Positions 36,251-45,801 of a DNA stretch of 64,000 nucleotides are shown in pieces; positions within the stretch are counted from its first letter, which is position 1; each line of letters begins with the position of its first letter. The stretch is from assembly GCF_003952725.1 (NCBI RefSeq), contig NZ_CP032509.1, forward strand, positions 248,001-312,000. Direction: 5' to 3'. The translations under genes and the position numbers were made by a program. The DNA comes from Georhizobium profundi (lineage in GTDB: Bacteria > Pseudomonadota > Alphaproteobacteria > Rhizobiales > Rhizobiaceae). Under the pieces are notes generated by a model that was given only the letters and a program-made list of their open reading frames with translations, made no database searches and had not been told where the DNA came from.

Positions 36251-36262
36251 TGATTGTCCTTA

Positions 36263-37012
36263 TCAGTCCTTGGCGAGCAGACGCCGCGCCTTTGCAAGAT
36301 CCGCCGGGGTATCGACGCCGAGCGGAACCGTGTCGACGATCTCGACATCGATGCGCATGCCGGCTTCCAGCGCGCGCAACTGCTCGAGCTTCTCGCGCAG
36401 TTCCAGCGGCGAGGGTCCGAGCGCCACGAAACGGGTGAGCGCCTCGCGCCGGTAGGCGTAGAGGCCGACATGGTGATAGAGCGGACCATCACCATGGGGT
36501 GCCGTCGCGCGGGTGAAATAAAGTGCCCGAAGCCGGTTCGGCGCGATTTCGGTGCCAACGACCTTCACCACATTGGGATTGGTGCGTTCGTCGTCCTCGG
36601 TGATTTCGACGGCGAGCGTCGCGATGTCGACGGCTGGATCGTTGAGCGGCCGGAGCGCAGCGGCCACGCTCTCAGGATCGACGGTCGGCAGGTCGCCCTG
36701 CAGATTGACGATGCGTTTGATGCGACCTTCGGGATCCAGCGTCTGCAGCGCCTCGGCGATGCGATCGGACCCTGACTGATGCTGCGTGCCTGTCATGATG
36801 AAACGAAAGCCCGCAGCCTCCACCGCTTCGCGCACGTCATCGGTATCGGCGCAGACGGCGACAGGGCCGATTTTTGCTTCCATTGCCCGCATGGCAACCT
36901 GCACGATCATCGGCAGCCCTGCGATCGGCGCAAGCGGCTTTCCCGGCAGGCGGGTAGAGGCCATCCGCGCCGGAATGAGCACGATCGTTTCACCAGCTTC
37001 TTGTGTCGTCAT
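36263..37012 (-). CDS. kdsB: 3-deoxy-manno-octulosonate cytidylyltransferase
   Basis: KdsB activates KDO as CMP-KDO for the inner core of lipopolysaccharide. The 249-residue product has the CTP-binding N-terminus [20 protein letters not shown], the INLQGD-like [12 protein letters not shown] loop, and the C-terminal [12 protein letters not shown] and [12 protein letters not shown] blocks. ATG 37012 gives the family length; a longer reading to 37120 lacks conservation. It is upstream of pheA and divergent from the cytochrome c gene. Confidence 0.96.
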   Translation of the reverse strand: MTTQEAGETIVLIPARMASTRLPGKPLAPIAGLPMIVQVAMRAMEAKIGPVAVCADTDDVREAVEAAGFRFIMTGTQHQSGSDRIAEALQTLDPEGRIKRIVNLQGDLPTVDPESVAAALRPLNDPAVDIATLAVEITEDDERTNPNVVKVVGTEIAPNRLRALYFTRATAPHGDGPLYHHVGLYAYRREALTRFVALGPSPLELREKLEQLRALEAGMRIDVEIVDTVPLGVDTPADLAKARRLLAKD

Positions 37013-37163
37013 GATTTCCCAGGCCGGAAAGGGCGAAAAAGTGTCAAAAAGTCTCAGGCGGGCTGCGACAAACAGTGTTGCAAGCCCTGTGCAAAAGACA
37101 TAGGTTCCGCGCGAATTCAAGAAGGCCCCTGTCGCAAGGGCAGCGGCGCATCGGAGCTACGGA

Positions 37164-38810
37164 ATGAACTCCTCCTATCTGAACATGGCCGCCGGCGCAT
37201 TTCTCGGCACAGTCTTTGTCGTTATGTCGGTGTCGCTCGTGTCGGATGCGCTGTTTCACGCCGAAGCGCCCGAGCAGGAAGGCTTCGCGATCATCGTCGC
37301 CGAGGCCGAGACCGGCGATGGCGGCGGCGCTCCGCAGGCGACGCCGATCGCAAACCTGCTGCAAACAGCCGATGCCGCTGCCGGTGAGGCATCCTTCGCC
37401 AAATGCCAGGCTTGCCACACTGTTGACGAGGGTGGCGCAAACCGCGTCGGACCGAACCTCTGGGGCGTCGTCAACCGTCCGATCGCAAGCCACGAAGGCT
37501 TCAGCTACTCGGCCGCAATGACCGAATTCTCCGAAGGCGGCGAAGTGGTCTGGGACTACGAACACCTTGCCGGCTTCCTCGCCGCACCGCGCAGCTACAT
37601 CCAGGGCACGGCGATGAGCTTTGCCGGCCTGACACGCGAAGACGAACTGGCCAACGTCATTGCCTATCTGCGCGAGCTTTCCAACGAGCCGGCACCACTG
37701 CCTGAGCCCGTCGAAGTCGCTGAAGCACCTGCCGCCGAAGGCGGCGAAGGCGAAGCAGCCGCTGCCGAGGGCAGCCCGGCTCTCGCGATGCTTGCCGATG
37801 CCGACGCTGCAAACGGCGAATCGATCTTCCGCCGCTGCGCCGCATGCCATGGCGTCGAAGAGGGTGGCGCCAACCGCGTCGGCCCGAACCTGTGGGACAT
37901 TGTCGGCAACCCGGTCGCCAACAATGAAGGCTTCTCTTATTCCGCCGGCATGGTTGAATACAGCGAAGGTGGCGCGAAGACTTGGGAATTCGCCAATCTC
38001 GACGCGTTCATCCTTGCTCCGCGTGAAGAAGTTCCCGGCACGTCGATGAGCTTCGCCGGTCTCGCCAACGACAGCGACCGCGCCGACCTGCTCGCCTATC
38101 TGGCAACCCTGTCCAGCGAACCCGTCGCGCTGCCCGCAGCCGGTGGTGAAGCGGCGCCGGCCGAAGGCGAAGAAGCTCCTGCGGAAGAGGCCGCGCCTGC
38201 TGAAGGCGAAGAAGCAGCCGCTCCTGCGGAAGAGGCTGCTCCTGCGGACGACGCCGCTCCCGCACAGGATGCCGCGCCAGCGGAAGGCGAAGCCGCTCCG
38301 GCCGAAGAAGGCACCGCACCGACTGCAGAGCCCGCTGAAGAAGCTGCTCCGGCTGAAGATGCGGCTCCTGCAGAGGACGCGACTGAAGCCGCTCCCGCGG
38401 AGGACGCAGCCGCACCTGCTGACGAGGAAGCTTCGGCTGCCGGTGGCGCCGTCGCGCTCATCGCCTCCGCCGATGTGGCCCTCGGCGAAGAAGTCTTTCA
38501 GGAATGCGCAGCCTGCCATTCGGTCGATGAGGGCGGTGAAGCGATCGTCGGTCCCAATCTCTGGGGCATCGTCAACCGTGACGTCGCCGGCGTCGAAGGC
38601 TTCGAGTATTCCGAGAACTTCGTGAACTATGGCGGCGAAGGCGCTGTCTGGGACTACGCCCTGCTCGACCAGTTCCTCGCTGCACCGATGGAAGAAGTCG
38701 AAGGCACCTACATGGCCTATCCTGGCGTCGTGGAAGACGATCGCCGTGCTGCTGTGATTGCCTATCTGCGCACACTGGCCGACACGCCGGCCGAGCTGCC
38801 CGCCGAATAA
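37164..38810 (+). CDS. Membrane-anchored cytochrome c with three heme c domains
   Basis: A 548-residue electron-transfer protein. An N-terminal uncleaved anchor ([20 protein letters not shown]) resembles rhizobial CycM (cytochrome c-552 type). Three class I cytochrome c domains follow, each with a CxxCH heme site: Cys81-Gln-Ala-Cys-His85, Cys225-Ala-Ala-Cys-His229 and Cys448-Ala-Ala-Cys-His452. Each has a distal Met candidate ([24 protein letters not shown]). Domains 1 and 2 are joined by a short acidic linker, domains 2 and 3 by about 110 residues of Ala/Pro/Glu repeats (nt ~38130-38450). It probably carries electrons between the bc1 complex and a terminal oxidase in the periplasm. It ends at a terminator and is divergent from kdsB. 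Confidence 0.93.
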   Translation: MNSSYLNMAAGAFLGTVFVVMSVSLVSDALFHAEAPEQEGFAIIVAEAETGDGGGAPQATPIANLLQTADAAAGEASFAKCQACHTVDEGGANRVGPNLWGVVNRPIASHEGFSYSAAMTEFSEGGEVVWDYEHLAGFLAAPRSYIQGTAMSFAGLTREDELANVIAYLRELSNEPAPLPEPVEVAEAPAAEGGEGEAAAAEGSPALAMLADADAANGESIFRRCAACHGVEEGGANRVGPNLWDIVGNPVANNEGFSYSAGMVEYSEGGAKTWEFANLDAFILAPREEVPGTSMSFAGLANDSDRADLLAYLATLSSEPVALPAAGGEAAPAEGEEAPAEEAAPAEGEEAAAPAEEAAPADDAAPAQDAAPAEGEAAPAEEGTAPTAEPAEEAAPAEDAAPAEDATEAAPAEDAAAPADEEASAAGGAVALIASADVALGEEVFQECAACHSVDEGGEAIVGPNLWGIVNRDVAGVEGFEYSENFVNYGGEGAVWDYALLDQFLAAPMEEVEGTYMAYPGVVEDDRRAAVIAYLRTLADTPAELPAE

Positions 38811-38837
38811 GCGGACGCACATTTTACACGCTTCTAG

Positions 38838-38863
38838 AGCCGGGGCCATCGCTCCGGCTTTTT
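38838..38863 (+). terminator. Rho-independent terminator after the cytochrome c gene
   Basis: AGCCGGG (38838-38844) and TCCGGCT (38853-38859) form a 7-bp stem with one G-U pair, followed by five T. It separates the cytochrome c gene from the yej operon. Confidence 0.7.
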
Positions 38864-38991
38864 GATTCCAGCCCCCTGACAAAAATGGTCCTACGACAAG
38901 GCTTTGCTTCACGAGCGCGTGACAGTGCACAGCCTGTTCTTTGTCACAATTTTGCTTATTGTCGGGTTGGGCAACGCATGAGGAGACCTGC

Positions 38992-40872
38992 ATGATTGCA
39001 GCCTGTGGCAAGACTTCAAGACAGCGCATCGCCTTCGTGGCTCTCGGAGCCGTTATGATGATGGCGAGTGCTGTTTCCCCCGTCGTCGCACAGGAGGATC
39101 AGGCACGGGAGTGGCGCCATGGCGCAGCCCTGATCGGTGAGCCGAAATACCCGGCCGATTTCCCGCATTTCGATTACGTTAACCCGGAAGCGCCGAAGGG
39201 CGGGACATTGCGGCTTTCGCAATCTGGCTCCTTCGACACGTTCAACCCGCTGCTTGCGCGCGGTGAACTGGCAACGGGCCTGAACCTTGTCTACGAAACG
39301 CTGATGGAGCGTTCGCAGGACGAAGCTTCGGCCGAATACGGGCTTCTCGCGGAAGCGCTGAGTTATCCCGAAGACTATTCCTCCGTCACATTCAGGCTGC
39401 GCGAAGGTGCGCGTTGGCATGATGGCGAACCGGTGACGACAGATGACGTCGTCTGGAGCTTCGAAAAGGCGGTCGAACTCGATCCGCAGATGCAGTTCTA
39501 TTACCAGCATGTCACCGGCGCGGAAGCGGCCGGCGAGCGGGAGGTGACGTTCACCTTCGATGAGGCCAACAACCGAGAATTGCCGCAAATCGTGGGCCAG
39601 TTGCTCATCCTGCCGAAGCACTGGTGGGAAGGTGAAGGGCCCAACGGCCAGCCGCGCGATATCGGCTCTACCACTCTGGAGCCGCCGCTCGGCTCCGGGC
39701 CTTACCGGATCTCCTCCTTCAACCCGGGCGCCGACGTCACCTATGAGCGGGTGGAGGACTATTGGGGTGCGGACATACCGACGCGTGTCGGCACCAACAA
39801 TTTCGATCGGATCAGCCACATCTATTTTGCCGACCGCAATGTCGAGTTCGAGGCGTTCAAGGCCGGAAATTTCGACTATTGGGTGGAGAATGCTGCCATT
39901 CGCTGGGAAACGGGCTACGATTTTCCGGCCGCCAATGACGGCCGCATCGTGCGCGAGGAGCTTGAAAACCCCTACCGCGCATCAGGCCAGTTGGTCGGCT
40001 TCATTCCCAATCTGCGCCGCGAAAAGTTTCAGGACGAGCGGGTGCGCCGGGCGCTGAACTATGCGTTCGACTTCGAAGAGCTCAATCGCACGATCTTCTT
40101 CGGCGCCTACGAGCGCGTGAACAGCTATTTCTTCGGCACGGAGCTCGCATCCTCCGGTCTCCCGCAGGGTGAAGAGCTGGAGATCCTGGAAACTGTCCGT
40201 GACCAGATCCCGGCGGAAGTTTTCGACACCGAATACACCAATCCGACGGGCGGCAATCCTCAGGCGCAGCGCGAAAACCTGCGCGAGGCTGTGCGCCTGT
40301 TTTCGGAAGCCGGCTATGAGATCCAGAACAACCGGATGGTGAACACCGAGACCGGTGAGCCCTTCTCGTTCGAAATCATCCTCAACGGACCGACGATCGA
40401 GCGCGTCGCCCTGCCCTGGAGCGAAAACCTGCGTCGCATCGGCGTTGCCGTCAGTGTCCGCACGGTGGAGCCATCGCAGTACATCAACCGGATCCGCTCG
40501 CGCGATTTCGATGTGATCTATGCCGGCTGGGGCCAGTCGCTTTCGCCCGGCAACGAGCAGTGGGAGTATTGGGGCGGACGCTCGGCAGAGCGCGAAGGTT
40601 CACAGAATTTCGGCGGCATCGCCGATCCTGGCATCGACGCCCTGATCCGCAAAATCGTCTTCGCCGACGACCGCGAAACGCTCATTGCTGCCACACGGGC
40701 GCTCGACCGCGTGCTTCTCGCGCATGACTACGTCATTCCGACCTACACGGCGCGGGCGGCACGCATTGCGTACTGGGACAAGTTCGCACGCCCCGAGCTT
40801 CTGCCGGAATATTCGATCGGCTTTCCCGATGTGTGGTGGTCGAAAGACGCCGAAGGCGGCAATGGGGGCTGA
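38992..40872 (+). CDS. Extracellular solute-binding protein, YejA type (first copy, Sec exported)
   Basis: A 626-residue periplasmic binding protein of SBP family 5, YejA branch, which binds oligopeptides (for example microcin C or antimicrobial peptides) for YejBEF. A Sec-type signal (ALGAVMMMASAVSPVVAQE) is followed by YejA-typical motifs: FPHFDYVNPEAPKGGTLRLS, SFDTFNPLLARGE, and WYEAGWGQSL-like IYAGWGQSLSPGNEQ. ATG 38992 follows AGGAGA. It is the first gene of a long operon, with 4 nt to the second binding protein. Confidence 0.92.
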   Translation: MIAACGKTSRQRIAFVALGAVMMMASAVSPVVAQEDQAREWRHGAALIGEPKYPADFPHFDYVNPEAPKGGTLRLSQSGSFDTFNPLLARGELATGLNLVYETLMERSQDEASAEYGLLAEALSYPEDYSSVTFRLREGARWHDGEPVTTDDVVWSFEKAVELDPQMQFYYQHVTGAEAAGEREVTFTFDEANNRELPQIVGQLLILPKHWWEGEGPNGQPRDIGSTTLEPPLGSGPYRISSFNPGADVTYERVEDYWGADIPTRVGTNNFDRISHIYFADRNVEFEAFKAGNFDYWVENAAIRWETGYDFPAANDGRIVREELENPYRASGQLVGFIPNLRREKFQDERVRRALNYAFDFEELNRTIFFGAYERVNSYFFGTELASSGLPQGEELEILETVRDQIPAEVFDTEYTNPTGGNPQAQRENLREAVRLFSEAGYEIQNNRMVNTETGEPFSFEIILNGPTIERVALPWSENLRRIGVAVSVRTVEPSQYINRIRSRDFDVIYAGWGQSLSPGNEQWEYWGGRSAEREGSQNFGGIADPGIDALIRKIVFADDRETLIAATRALDRVLLAHDYVIPTYTARAARIAYWDKFARPELLPEYSIGFPDVWWSKDAEGGNGG

Positions 40873-40876
40873 GCCG

Positions 40877-42769
40877 ATGGCGTCCCGTGTCGATCGGCAC
40901 ACGCTGAACCGACGCCAGTTCCTCACGGGCGCCGCAGCCACTGCGGCGGTGATGTCGCTGCCGATCTCGATCAGCGGCGCCTTTGCCGCCAACCCGACGG
41001 GCCAGCGACTGCACGGTCTCTCCGCCTTCGGAAAACTGAAATACGCTCCGAACTTCACGCATTTCGGCTATGTGAACCCGCAGGCCCGCAAGGGCGGCCG
41101 GTTTCACACGGCAGTGGCGAACTGGCTCTACAATCAGAACCCGCAAACCTTCAACACCCTTAACACATTCGTTTTGGCTGGCGATGCGCCGCCGCGCATG
41201 AACATATGCTTCGACACGTTGATGGTTTCGGCGCTCGATGAGCCGGATGCTCTTTATTGCCACGCGGCCGAATGGGTCGAGATTGCCGAAGACCGCAACT
41301 CGGTTCGTTTCGGCTTGCGGGACGGTATCCTGTTCCATGACGCGACGCCGCTGAGGGCGGGGGACGTCGCCTTCTCGCTGCAATTGATCAAGGAGAGCGG
41401 GCACCCCGATCTTGCCTCTGCGCTCACCTCCATGGTCGGGGCAGAGGCGATCGACGAGCGTACCGTCGAGGTCGTCTATGACGGGCTGCAATCCGGACGG
41501 GCTATTCTGGCTCTCGCGTCAATCCCGATCCTGTCGCAGATCTATTACTCGGCTAACGAGTTTACTGCATCGTCGTTGCACGTGCCCGTCTCCTCCGGCC
41601 CCTACCGGCCGAGCCGGGTCGAGTCGGGGCGCTTCATCGAGTATGAGCGTGTGCCTGACTACTGGGCGGCGGACCTGCCGACAGGACGCGGCCTCGCCAA
41701 TTTCGATGTGATCCGGATCGAGTTCTATGCGGAGCGAACGGCAGAGTTCGAAGCCTTCAAGAAGGGCGACATTCATTTTCGCCAGGAGTCCGTCGCACAG
41801 GTCTGGTCGACTGGCTATGATTTTCCTGCCTTCGCGGATGGCCGCGTGCTGAAACAGGAATTTCCACGCGAGTTGCGACCGACGATGCAGGCGTGGGCGC
41901 TGAACCAGCGACGGGAGCCGTTCGACGATATCCGAGTGCGCGAGGCGATCGGGCTCTGTTTCGATTTCGAGTGGACCAACGACAAGCTGTTCTACGGGGT
42001 CTACGCGCGCTCCCAATCCCCCTTCGAGAATTCCGAGTTCAAGGCCGAAGGCCTGCCGACAGGCGCGGAGCTGGAATTGCTGAATGGCTTGAAGAGCCCT
42101 CTGCCGGAGGGTGTTCTGGGCGAGCCGCGCGTGGCGCCGCTCTCGGATGGCTCAGGACGCGATCGAAAGCTTCTGCAGCGCGCCGTCGAGCTTTTGCGTG
42201 AAGCAGGCTTTGCGCAGCAAGGCGGCCGGCTCTTGCGCGACGGTCGGCCGATCACGCTCGAAATCCTGATTCAGGCAACGGTCTTCGAACGGCTCCATGC
42301 TGGTTTCATTCAGAACCTGCGCCGGATCGGTATCGATGCATCCCTTCGGCTGGTCGATTCTGCGCAGTACACAGCGCGGACGAACGACTACGATTTCGAC
42401 ATGGTTATGATGGCGGTCCAGTTTTCAGCCACGCCGACGGCTGAATCTTTCGAGACCTTCGTGTCGACCCGCTCGGCCGACATGAAAGGCATGCGCAATC
42501 TTCCGGGCGCCAAGGACGCGATTTACGACGAACTTCTCGACCACATGGAACGCGTGGAAAGCCGCGAAGAGCTGGTCACAGTGATGCGCGTGCTCGATCG
42601 GGTCTTGCGGGCGCGGCTCGACTGGATTCCAAACTGGTATTCGGCGAATCACCTCGTGGCCCATTGGGACATGTTCGGCTTCGTCGATCCGAAACCGGAT
42701 TATGGTTGGCCGGTGGAACAGCTCTGGTGGTACGACCAGGAAAAGGCTCAGGCAATTGGCAGGACATAG
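40877..42769 (+). CDS. Extracellular solute-binding protein, YejA type (second copy, Tat exported)
   Basis: A 630-residue second YejA-type binding protein directly after the first (4-nt gap). Unlike its neighbour it has a twin-arginine signal, NRRQFLTGAAATAAVMSLP, so it is likely folded before export. Family motifs are kept (FTHFGYVNPQARKGGRFH, NPQTFNTLNTF, VPDYWAADLPTGRGLANFD) but it is clearly diverged from the first copy, suggesting an old duplication with a different ligand preference. ATG 40877 is chosen; an in-frame ATG at 40862 would overlap the first gene. Confidence 0.92.
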   Translation: MASRVDRHTLNRRQFLTGAAATAAVMSLPISISGAFAANPTGQRLHGLSAFGKLKYAPNFTHFGYVNPQARKGGRFHTAVANWLYNQNPQTFNTLNTFVLAGDAPPRMNICFDTLMVSALDEPDALYCHAAEWVEIAEDRNSVRFGLRDGILFHDATPLRAGDVAFSLQLIKESGHPDLASALTSMVGAEAIDERTVEVVYDGLQSGRAILALASIPILSQIYYSANEFTASSLHVPVSSGPYRPSRVESGRFIEYERVPDYWAADLPTGRGLANFDVIRIEFYAERTAEFEAFKKGDIHFRQESVAQVWSTGYDFPAFADGRVLKQEFPRELRPTMQAWALNQRREPFDDIRVREAIGLCFDFEWTNDKLFYGVYARSQSPFENSEFKAEGLPTGAELELLNGLKSPLPEGVLGEPRVAPLSDGSGRDRKLLQRAVELLREAGFAQQGGRLLRDGRPITLEILIQATVFERLHAGFIQNLRRIGIDASLRLVDSAQYTARTNDYDFDMVMMAVQFSATPTAESFETFVSTRSADMKGMRNLPGAKDAIYDELLDHMERVESREELVTVMRVLDRVLRARLDWIPNWYSANHLVAHWDMFGFVDPKPDYGWPVEQLWWYDQEKAQAIGRT

Positions 42770-42811
42770 CTCTGCGCGCCCTCACGGGCATTTCAGAGGG
42801 AACCGCATCTG

Positions 42812-43915
42812 ATGGGCGCTTACATCGCGCGTCGCCTGCTTTTGATGATCCCGACGATCTTCGGCATCATGGCGATCTCATTTGCCGTCATTCAGTTTGC
42901 CCCAGGCGGGCCGGTCGAGCAGGTCATCGCCGACCTGACCGGCCAGGGCGATGGTCTGTCCGATCGCATCGGCGGCGGCAGCGGTGACCTCGGCGCGGGT
43001 CAGCAATTTTCCGGCAATGACGGAAGCTCGTCGCGCTATCGCGGCGCGCAGGGGCTCGATCCGCAGTTCATCGCGCAGCTCGAAGCGCAATTCGGCTTCG
43101 ACAAGCCGCCGCTCGAGCGCTTCGCCACGATGATCTGGAACTATCTGCGCTTCGATTTCGGCAACAGCTATTTCCGCGACGTCTCGGTAATCGATCTCAT
43201 CATCGAGAAATTGCCCGTTTCCATCTCGCTCGGCGTCTGGATCCTGCTTTTATCCTACATCATCTCCATACCACTCGGCATCAAGAAGGCCATGGAGGAT
43301 GGTTCGCGCTTCGATGTGTGGACGTCCGGCATCATTATCGTCGCCTATGCGGTTCCGGGCTTCCTGTTCGGCATTCTTCTGATCGTGCTCTTTGCCGGCG
43401 GTTCGTTCTTCGACTGGTTCCCACTGCGTGGTCTCGTTTCGGATAATTTCGCCCAGCTCTCCTGGTGGGAGAAGATCATCGACTATTTCTGGCACCTGAC
43501 GCTGCCGCTTCTGTCGCTCGCGCTCGCGGCCTTTGCCACGACGACGCTTCTGACCAAGAACTCGTTCATCGACGAGATCCGCAAGCAATATGTGACGACC
43601 GCGCGGGCGAAGGGCCTTTCGGAGCGCTCGGTGCTCTACAAGCACGTTTTCCGCAACGCGATGCTGATCATCATCGCCGGCTTTCCGGCGGCCTTCATCT
43701 CGGCCTTCTTCACCGGATCGCTGCTCATCGAAACCATCTTCTCGCTCGACGGCCTCGGTCGCCTCGGCTTCGAATCCGTCGTGCGGCGCGATTACCCGGT
43801 CGTGTTCGCGACGCTCTACATCTTCTCGCTCATGGGGCTCCTGATCGGGCTTCTGTCCGACCTCGTCTACACGTGGGTCGATCCGCGGATCGATTTCGAG
43901 CGGAGGGATGTCTGA
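42812..43915 (+). CDS. yejB: Microcin C/peptide ABC transporter permease YejB
   Basis: A 367-residue inner-membrane permease. The N-terminus [20 protein letters not shown] and [14 protein letters not shown] are typical of YejB, and there is a characteristic long periplasmic insert between the first two membrane segments (Gly/Ser-rich, ~residues 45-85). The EAA loop reads [20 protein letters not shown]. It forms the channel with YejE, whose start overlaps its last 8 nt. Confidence 0.94.
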   Translation: MGAYIARRLLLMIPTIFGIMAISFAVIQFAPGGPVEQVIADLTGQGDGLSDRIGGGSGDLGAGQQFSGNDGSSSRYRGAQGLDPQFIAQLEAQFGFDKPPLERFATMIWNYLRFDFGNSYFRDVSVIDLIIEKLPVSISLGVWILLLSYIISIPLGIKKAMEDGSRFDVWTSGIIIVAYAVPGFLFGILLIVLFAGGSFFDWFPLRGLVSDNFAQLSWWEKIIDYFWHLTLPLLSLALAAFATTTLLTKNSFIDEIRKQYVTTARAKGLSERSVLYKHVFRNAMLIIIAGFPAAFISAFFTGSLLIETIFSLDGLGRLGFESVVRRDYPVVFATLYIFSLMGLLIGLLSDLVYTWVDPRIDFERRDV

Positions 43916-45113
43916 CATGAGCGTCACCCAGCCTATTCCGCCCGCCGAGCGCTCGGCGCCCGTAGAGACGCCGGGACCGGGCACCGATACGCCCGTCGCG
44001 CCTCCGCGTCCGCAGCGCGCATTTTTGTCGCCGATGAACCGGCGCCGCTGGCAAAACTTCAAGGCCAATAGACGCGGCTACTGGTCGATGTGGATCTTCC
44101 TCGTCGTGTTCGTGCTGGCCATGCTGGCCGAATTCATAGCCAACGATCGCCCGATCATCGCGTCCTACAATGGCGAGATCCTCTTTCCTGTCGTCGTCGA
44201 CTATCCGGAAGAGAAATTCGGCGGCTTCCTCGCGCAGACAGACTATCGCGACCCCTTCATCCAGGAGGAGATCGAGGCAAATGGCTGGATGATCTGGCCG
44301 CCGATCCGCTATTCCTACCAGACGGCGAATTCCAACATCCCGCGCTCGGCACCGACCCCGCCATTCTGGATGATGAGCGAGAGCGAGCGTTGTTCGGCCT
44401 ATCCGTTGGGACCGGACGATCCCAATTGCACGCTCGGCAACATGAACTGGCTCGGCACGGACGACCAGGCGCGCGACGTGAGCGCCCGCCTGATCTACGG
44501 GTTCCGCATCTCCGTGCTCTTCGGGCTCATCCTCACGGCGGCATCGGCCGTCGTCGGCGTCGCTTCCGGTGCCGTGCAGGGTTATTTCGGCGGCTGGACC
44601 GACCTTATCCTGCAGCGCTTCATTGAGATCTGGTCCTCGATGCCCGTGCTCTACATTCTCCTGATCATCGCCGCGATCCTGCCGCCGGGCTTCTGGATAT
44701 TGCTCGGCATCATGCTGCTCTTTTCCTGGGTCGCCTTCGTCGGCATCGTGCGCGCGGAATTCCTGCGGGCGCGCAATTTCGAATATGTGAATGCGGCCCG
44801 TGCGCTCGGCGTGTCGAACACCACGATCATGTTCCGCCACCTGCTGCCCAACGCCATGGTCGCCACGCTCACCTTCCTGCCCTTCATCCTGTCGGGCTCG
44901 ATCACGACGCTGACCTCGCTGGATTTCTTGGGCTTTGGCCTGCCCCCCGGCTCGCCATCGCTCGGCGAGATGATCGCGCAGGGACAGCGCAATTTGCAGG
45001 CCCCCTGGCTCGGCATCACCGCTTTCCTCGTCATATCTCTGATGCTCTCGCTTTTGATCTTCATCGGCGAAGCGACCCGCGACGCCTTCGATCCACGCAA
45101 GACTTTCCGGTAA
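43908..45113 (+). CDS. yejE: Microcin C/peptide ABC transporter permease YejE
   Basis: A 401-residue permease with a long N-terminal Pro-rich cytoplasmic tail, then a first membrane segment ([20 protein letters not shown]) and the YejE-type periplasmic loop ending [19 protein letters not shown]. The EAA loop is [20 protein letters not shown]. It overlaps yejB by 8 nt (a second in-frame ATG is at 43917). Its stop codon is embedded in a strong AGGAGG sequence that now precedes only a 16-codon frame and vapB rather than yejF. Confidence 0.94.
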   Translation: MSDMSVTQPIPPAERSAPVETPGPGTDTPVAPPRPQRAFLSPMNRRRWQNFKANRRGYWSMWIFLVVFVLAMLAEFIANDRPIIASYNGEILFPVVVDYPEEKFGGFLAQTDYRDPFIQEEIEANGWMIWPPIRYSYQTANSNIPRSAPTPPFWMMSESERCSAYPLGPDDPNCTLGNMNWLGTDDQARDVSARLIYGFRISVLFGLILTAASAVVGVASGAVQGYFGGWTDLILQRFIEIWSSMPVLYILLIIAAILPPGFWILLGIMLLFSWVAFVGIVRAEFLRARNFEYVNAARALGVSNTTIMFRHLLPNAMVATLTFLPFILSGSITTLTSLDFLGFGLPPGSPSLGEMIAQGQRNLQAPWLGITAFLVISLMLSLLIFIGEATRDAFDPRKTFR

Positions 45114-45122
45114 GGAGGCTGA

Positions 45123-45151
45123 ATGGTAGATTATAGGAACATTTCTACCAT
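45123..45151 (+). promoter_or_regulatory. Probable VapBC operator (inverted repeat)
   Basis: ATGGTAGA (45123-45130) and TCTACCAT (45144-45151) are a perfect 8-bp dyad separated by 13 nt, centred 27 nt before the vapB start. VapB-VapC complexes normally repress their own promoter through such a repeat. An AT-rich stretch (TTATAG) in the spacer could serve as a -10 element. The left half coincides with the orphan ATG that follows yejE. Confidence 0.6.
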
Positions 45152-45173
45152 GGAGCCGGAACGATGGGCTTGA
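45123..45173 (+). CDS. 16-codon leader frame, possible relic of the original yejF start
   Basis: Directly after the yejE stop, AGGAGG (45113-45118) is followed by ATG at 45123 and 15 further codons to TGA at 45171-45173, overlapping the vapB start. Such a strong ribosome binding site in front of a meaningless peptide is best explained as the former start of yejF, displaced when vapBC entered. It could also be a leader that couples translation of vapB to yejE. It is not likely to encode a functional peptide. Confidence 0.35.
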   Translation: MVDYRNISTMEPERWA

Positions 45174-45412
45174 ACATCAAGAACGAGAAAGTGGAGCGCC
45201 TTGCACGCCAGCTTTCGGTGCAGACGGGTGAAACCCTGACGGGCGCGATCGAAAAAGCTCTTGAAGAACGTCTGGCGCGGCTCAAGGAGAAGACAGAGGT
45301 TCAAGTGCGACTGCAACGGATTCGCGAGGTCACACGCAATCTTCCGCCACCACCGCCCGGCTTTACCAGCGACCATTCCGATCTCTACGACGAAGATGGT
45401 CTTCCGGTATGA
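45164..45412 (+). CDS. vapB: Type II antitoxin, VapB family
   Basis: An 82-residue antitoxin. The N-terminal ~40 residues (LNIKNEKVERLARQLSVQTG, then ETLTGAIEKALEERLARL) match the ribbon-helix-helix-like PSK/Rv0623-type VapB DNA-binding domain; the C-terminal tail is Pro-rich and acidic (LPPPPPGFTSDHSDLYDEDG), as expected for the toxin-neutralising segment. GGAG lies 8 nt before the ATG. Its stop overlaps the vapC start by 4 nt. It is inserted between yejE and yejF. Confidence 0.9.
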   Translation: MGLNIKNEKVERLARQLSVQTGETLTGAIEKALEERLARLKEKTEVQVRLQRIREVTRNLPPPPPGFTSDHSDLYDEDGLPV

Positions 45413-45801
45413 TTGTGGATGCATCGGCTCTTCTGGCCATCATTCTGGGCGAAGACGAAAAGGCTGAGTTCGAAGAAGTGCTCGCCGTGATGGACGGCGA
45501 CCTTTCCATCTCTCCAGTCAATTACGTCGAAGCCTTCGTGCGGCTATCTCGTCTCGATCGACAAGACTGCATCATCGCATTGGACCATTTGATCGAGGCG
45601 GCCGGTATTCGAATTGAACCCGTGACCGAAGCCCATGCGCACCTCGCACGGCAGGCACACGTGACCTACGGCAAGGGCAATCATCCTGCGCGTCTCAATC
45701 TCGGCGATTGTTTCGCCTATGCACTGTCCAAGGCGGAACGCCTTCCGCTTCTCTTCAAAGGCGATGATTTTCGCCAAACCGACATAAAGGCAGCGCTTTG
45801 A
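45409..45801 (+). CDS. vapC: Type II toxin, VapC family PIN-domain ribonuclease
   Basis: A 130-residue PIN-domain endoribonuclease; VapC toxins cleave tRNA or rRNA when released from VapB. The acidic metal-binding residues are all present: Asp4 (IVDASALLA), Glu41 (VNYVEAF), Asp100 (LNLGDCFAYA) and Asp119 (KGDDF). The toxin therefore looks intact. It overlaps vapB by 4 nt and yejF by 4 nt (TTGA), so the toxin-antitoxin pair is translationally linked into the transporter operon. Confidence 0.92.
   Translation: MIVDASALLAIILGEDEKAEFEEVLAVMDGDLSISPVNYVEAFVRLSRLDRQDCIIALDHLIEAAGIRIEPVTEAHAHLARQAHVTYGKGNHPARLNLGDCFAYALSKAERLPLLFKGDDFRQTDIKAAL

Noticed and set aside
38130-38450. Tandem DNA repeat or CRISPR-like array
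   Set aside because: The repetitiveness comes from Ala/Pro/Glu codons inside the cytochrome c reading frame, with irregular units and no spacers.
45114-45163. A functional small peptide gene after yejE
   Set aside because: The 16-codon frame has no recognisable sequence and overlaps the vapB start. It is better explained as a relic start or leader, and is kept only at low confidence.
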